From positions 1 to 64,000 of the IMG/VR virus record IMGVR_UViG_3300031787_000060: 64,000 nucleotides of DNA; one strand, written 5' to 3'. The notes beneath the pieces were generated by a model that was given only the letters and a program-made list of their open reading frames with translations, ran no database searches and was not told where the DNA came from. Position 1 is the stretch's first letter; the number at the start of each line of letters is the position of its first letter. Source of the DNA: a virus. Below are positions 63,020 through 64,000 of the stretch, piece after piece. Made by a program: the position numbers and the translations under genes.

Positions 63020-64000
63020 ATGAGTTTCCCATATAAAAACCCAATATCATCTATCCAAGCAAATGGAACACAAACTGTACCAAGAAACAATACGTATGGT
63101 ACTACTTTCAGTGTTAATAATACGGGTGGTTACATGGAGGTGTTCAGTTTATCTGACCTCTATTATACAATACCATCAGGTACCACGGGAAGTATTGAAT
63201 ATTCGGGTAATACTATTCCTATTGAGTTTACAAAAGGAACGGGAGATGCTTGGTCACCTGATGTAATTACTTTGGCTTCAGATAACATCTCATCAGGTAG
63301 AAGACGACTTGGTATGTTGGCTTATGTTTATGAGGTTGACCAAGTTTATCAATACCATATTAATGATTACGAGACGTTATTTAATGCTGCGACTGCTAGT
63401 ACGGGATGTGCTCAGGTTTCTAATTTTGGAACAACAATAAATAATAAAACGGCTGCGGGTCAGTCGTTTATTAATTCTTGGACGGCTAACACTATTGAAG
63501 ATGTTAGTGGGGCAACATATACTACTGCGGTATGGAGAAAGTTTGTAACGGGTTCGTCAGGTGGTGTTACGGGAGCGAATGCTTATGGTTCATTCTATGA
63601 TACTTCAGGACAAACCGCTTCTTTGATTAATACCGCTTATCCAATGAGGTTAAATAGTGTCGCTGAGGCTAGTGGTATCACAATTGTTTCGGGTAGTCAG
63701 ATTACTTTCGCAAGTGCGGGAACATATGACATCCAATTTTCAGTTCAATTAAGTAATAATGGAGGTGGTGGTTCGGGTGAAGATGTTGATATATGGTTAA
63801 GGCAAAATGGTGTTGACGTTCCTTATACTGATACTCAAGTTACAGTTCAAACTAATAATAGATATGTTGTTGCGGCTTGGGACTTCTTGGTTACAGTTAC
63901 CGCTGGAACATATGTTGAATTAATGTGGGCGACAGATAATACTAATATATCTTTATATGCTCAGGCGGCAACTGCGTTACATCCGGCAATCCCTTCTTTG
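63020..64000 (+). CDS. Tail fibre protein, 3' end cut by the window
   Basis: An open frame of 327 codons from the ATG at 63020 to the window edge, without a stop. The N-terminus (M-S-F-P-Y-K-N-P-I-S-S-I-Q) is followed by a small beta domain and a helical/aromatic segment (G-R-R-R-L-G-M-L-A-Y-V-Y-E-V-D). Residues about 230-320 look like a C1q/TNF-like fold common in phage fibre tips: G-T-Y-D-I-Q-F-S-V-Q-L-S, D-I-W-L-R-Q-N-G-V-D-V, then A-A-W-D-F-L-V-T-V-T-A-G-T-Y-V-E-L-M-W. It begins 9 bases after the preceding fibre gene and is probably transcribed with it. Confidence 0.75.
   Translation, partial: MSFPYKNPISSIQANGTQTVPRNNTYGTTFSVNNTGGYMEVFSLSDLYYTIPSGTTGSIEYSGNTIPIEFTKGTGDAWSPDVITLASDNISSGRRRLGMLAYVYEVDQVYQYHINDYETLFNAATASTGCAQVSNFGTTINNKTAAGQSFINSWTANTIEDVSGATYTTAVWRKFVTGSSGGVTGANAYGSFYDTSGQTASLINTAYPMRLNSVAEASGITIVSGSQITFASAGTYDIQFSVQLSNNGGGGSGEDVDIWLRQNGVDVPYTDTQVTVQTNNRYVVAAWDFLVTVTAGTYVELMWATDNTNISLYAQAATALHPAIPSL

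Overview
The window is a contiguous piece of an AT-rich, tailed, contractile (T4-superfamily, myovirus-type) phage genome. It holds no ribosomal RNA, no tRNA that I can see, no insertion sequence and no CRISPR array. T4-type hallmark proteins are spread along it: family B DNA polymerase, gp32-like ssDNA-binding protein, UvsX, RNase H/flap nuclease, gp41 helicase, class Ia ribonucleotide reductase, tail sheath, tail tube, neck, baseplate hub and wedge proteins. The host is most likely a member of the Bacteroidota. One fibre protein is built from SprB-like repeats known from flavobacterial surface adhesins, start codons follow A-rich stretches rather than Shine-Dalgarno sequences, and the gp32 gene has a TTTG-N20-TATACTTG promoter close to the Bacteroidota consensus. 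The capsid, portal and terminase genes lie outside the window.

Layout. 1-2616 (minus): a closed five-gene operon of small, mostly unknown proteins including a WYL-like protein, ending in a terminator. 2664-5588 (plus): a LamG-like fibre with a Thr-Pro linker. 5684-8479: DNA polymerase behind a structured leader. 8476-13248 (minus): a small beta-rich protein, a gp13-like neck protein, a manganese-type superoxide dismutase fused to a nuclease-like domain, and an SNF2 helicase. 13306-34061 (plus): neck/tail-terminator proteins, sheath, a HAD hydrolase, tube, a tail chaperone with a possible +1 frameshift, tape measure and very large baseplate/hub proteins. 34099-43272: two small proteins and then the replication, recombination and nucleotide genes. 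43343-44282: a flavodoxin-like reductase and a small protein. 44309-64000: the baseplate wedge and fibre block (gp25, gp6, a giant protein with membrane-like helices, unknown wedge proteins, a PKD protein, a tail-protein-I-like protein, the SprB-repeat protein, a second Thr-Pro-linker fibre, and a fibre cut by the window edge).

Regulation. A repeated motif, TATTTAT (usually TATTTATA or TATTTATC), sits just upstream of nearly every structural transcription unit on both strands and is absent before most replication genes. It resembles the T4 late promoter TATAAATA. In several places it is only 4 to 8 bases from the start codon, which would give almost leaderless late mRNAs. One giant baseplate gene has an inverted repeat around its late promoter that could mask its start in read-through RNA only, a logic known from T4.

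The most unusual content is a set of metabolic or accessory proteins (superoxide dismutase fusion, flavin reductase, HAD hydrolase, WYL protein) scattered among virion genes. Several carry short N-termini with L/I-x-E sites resembling T4 capsid-targeting sequences, so they may be packaged in the head and delivered to the host. This is inference from sequence only.
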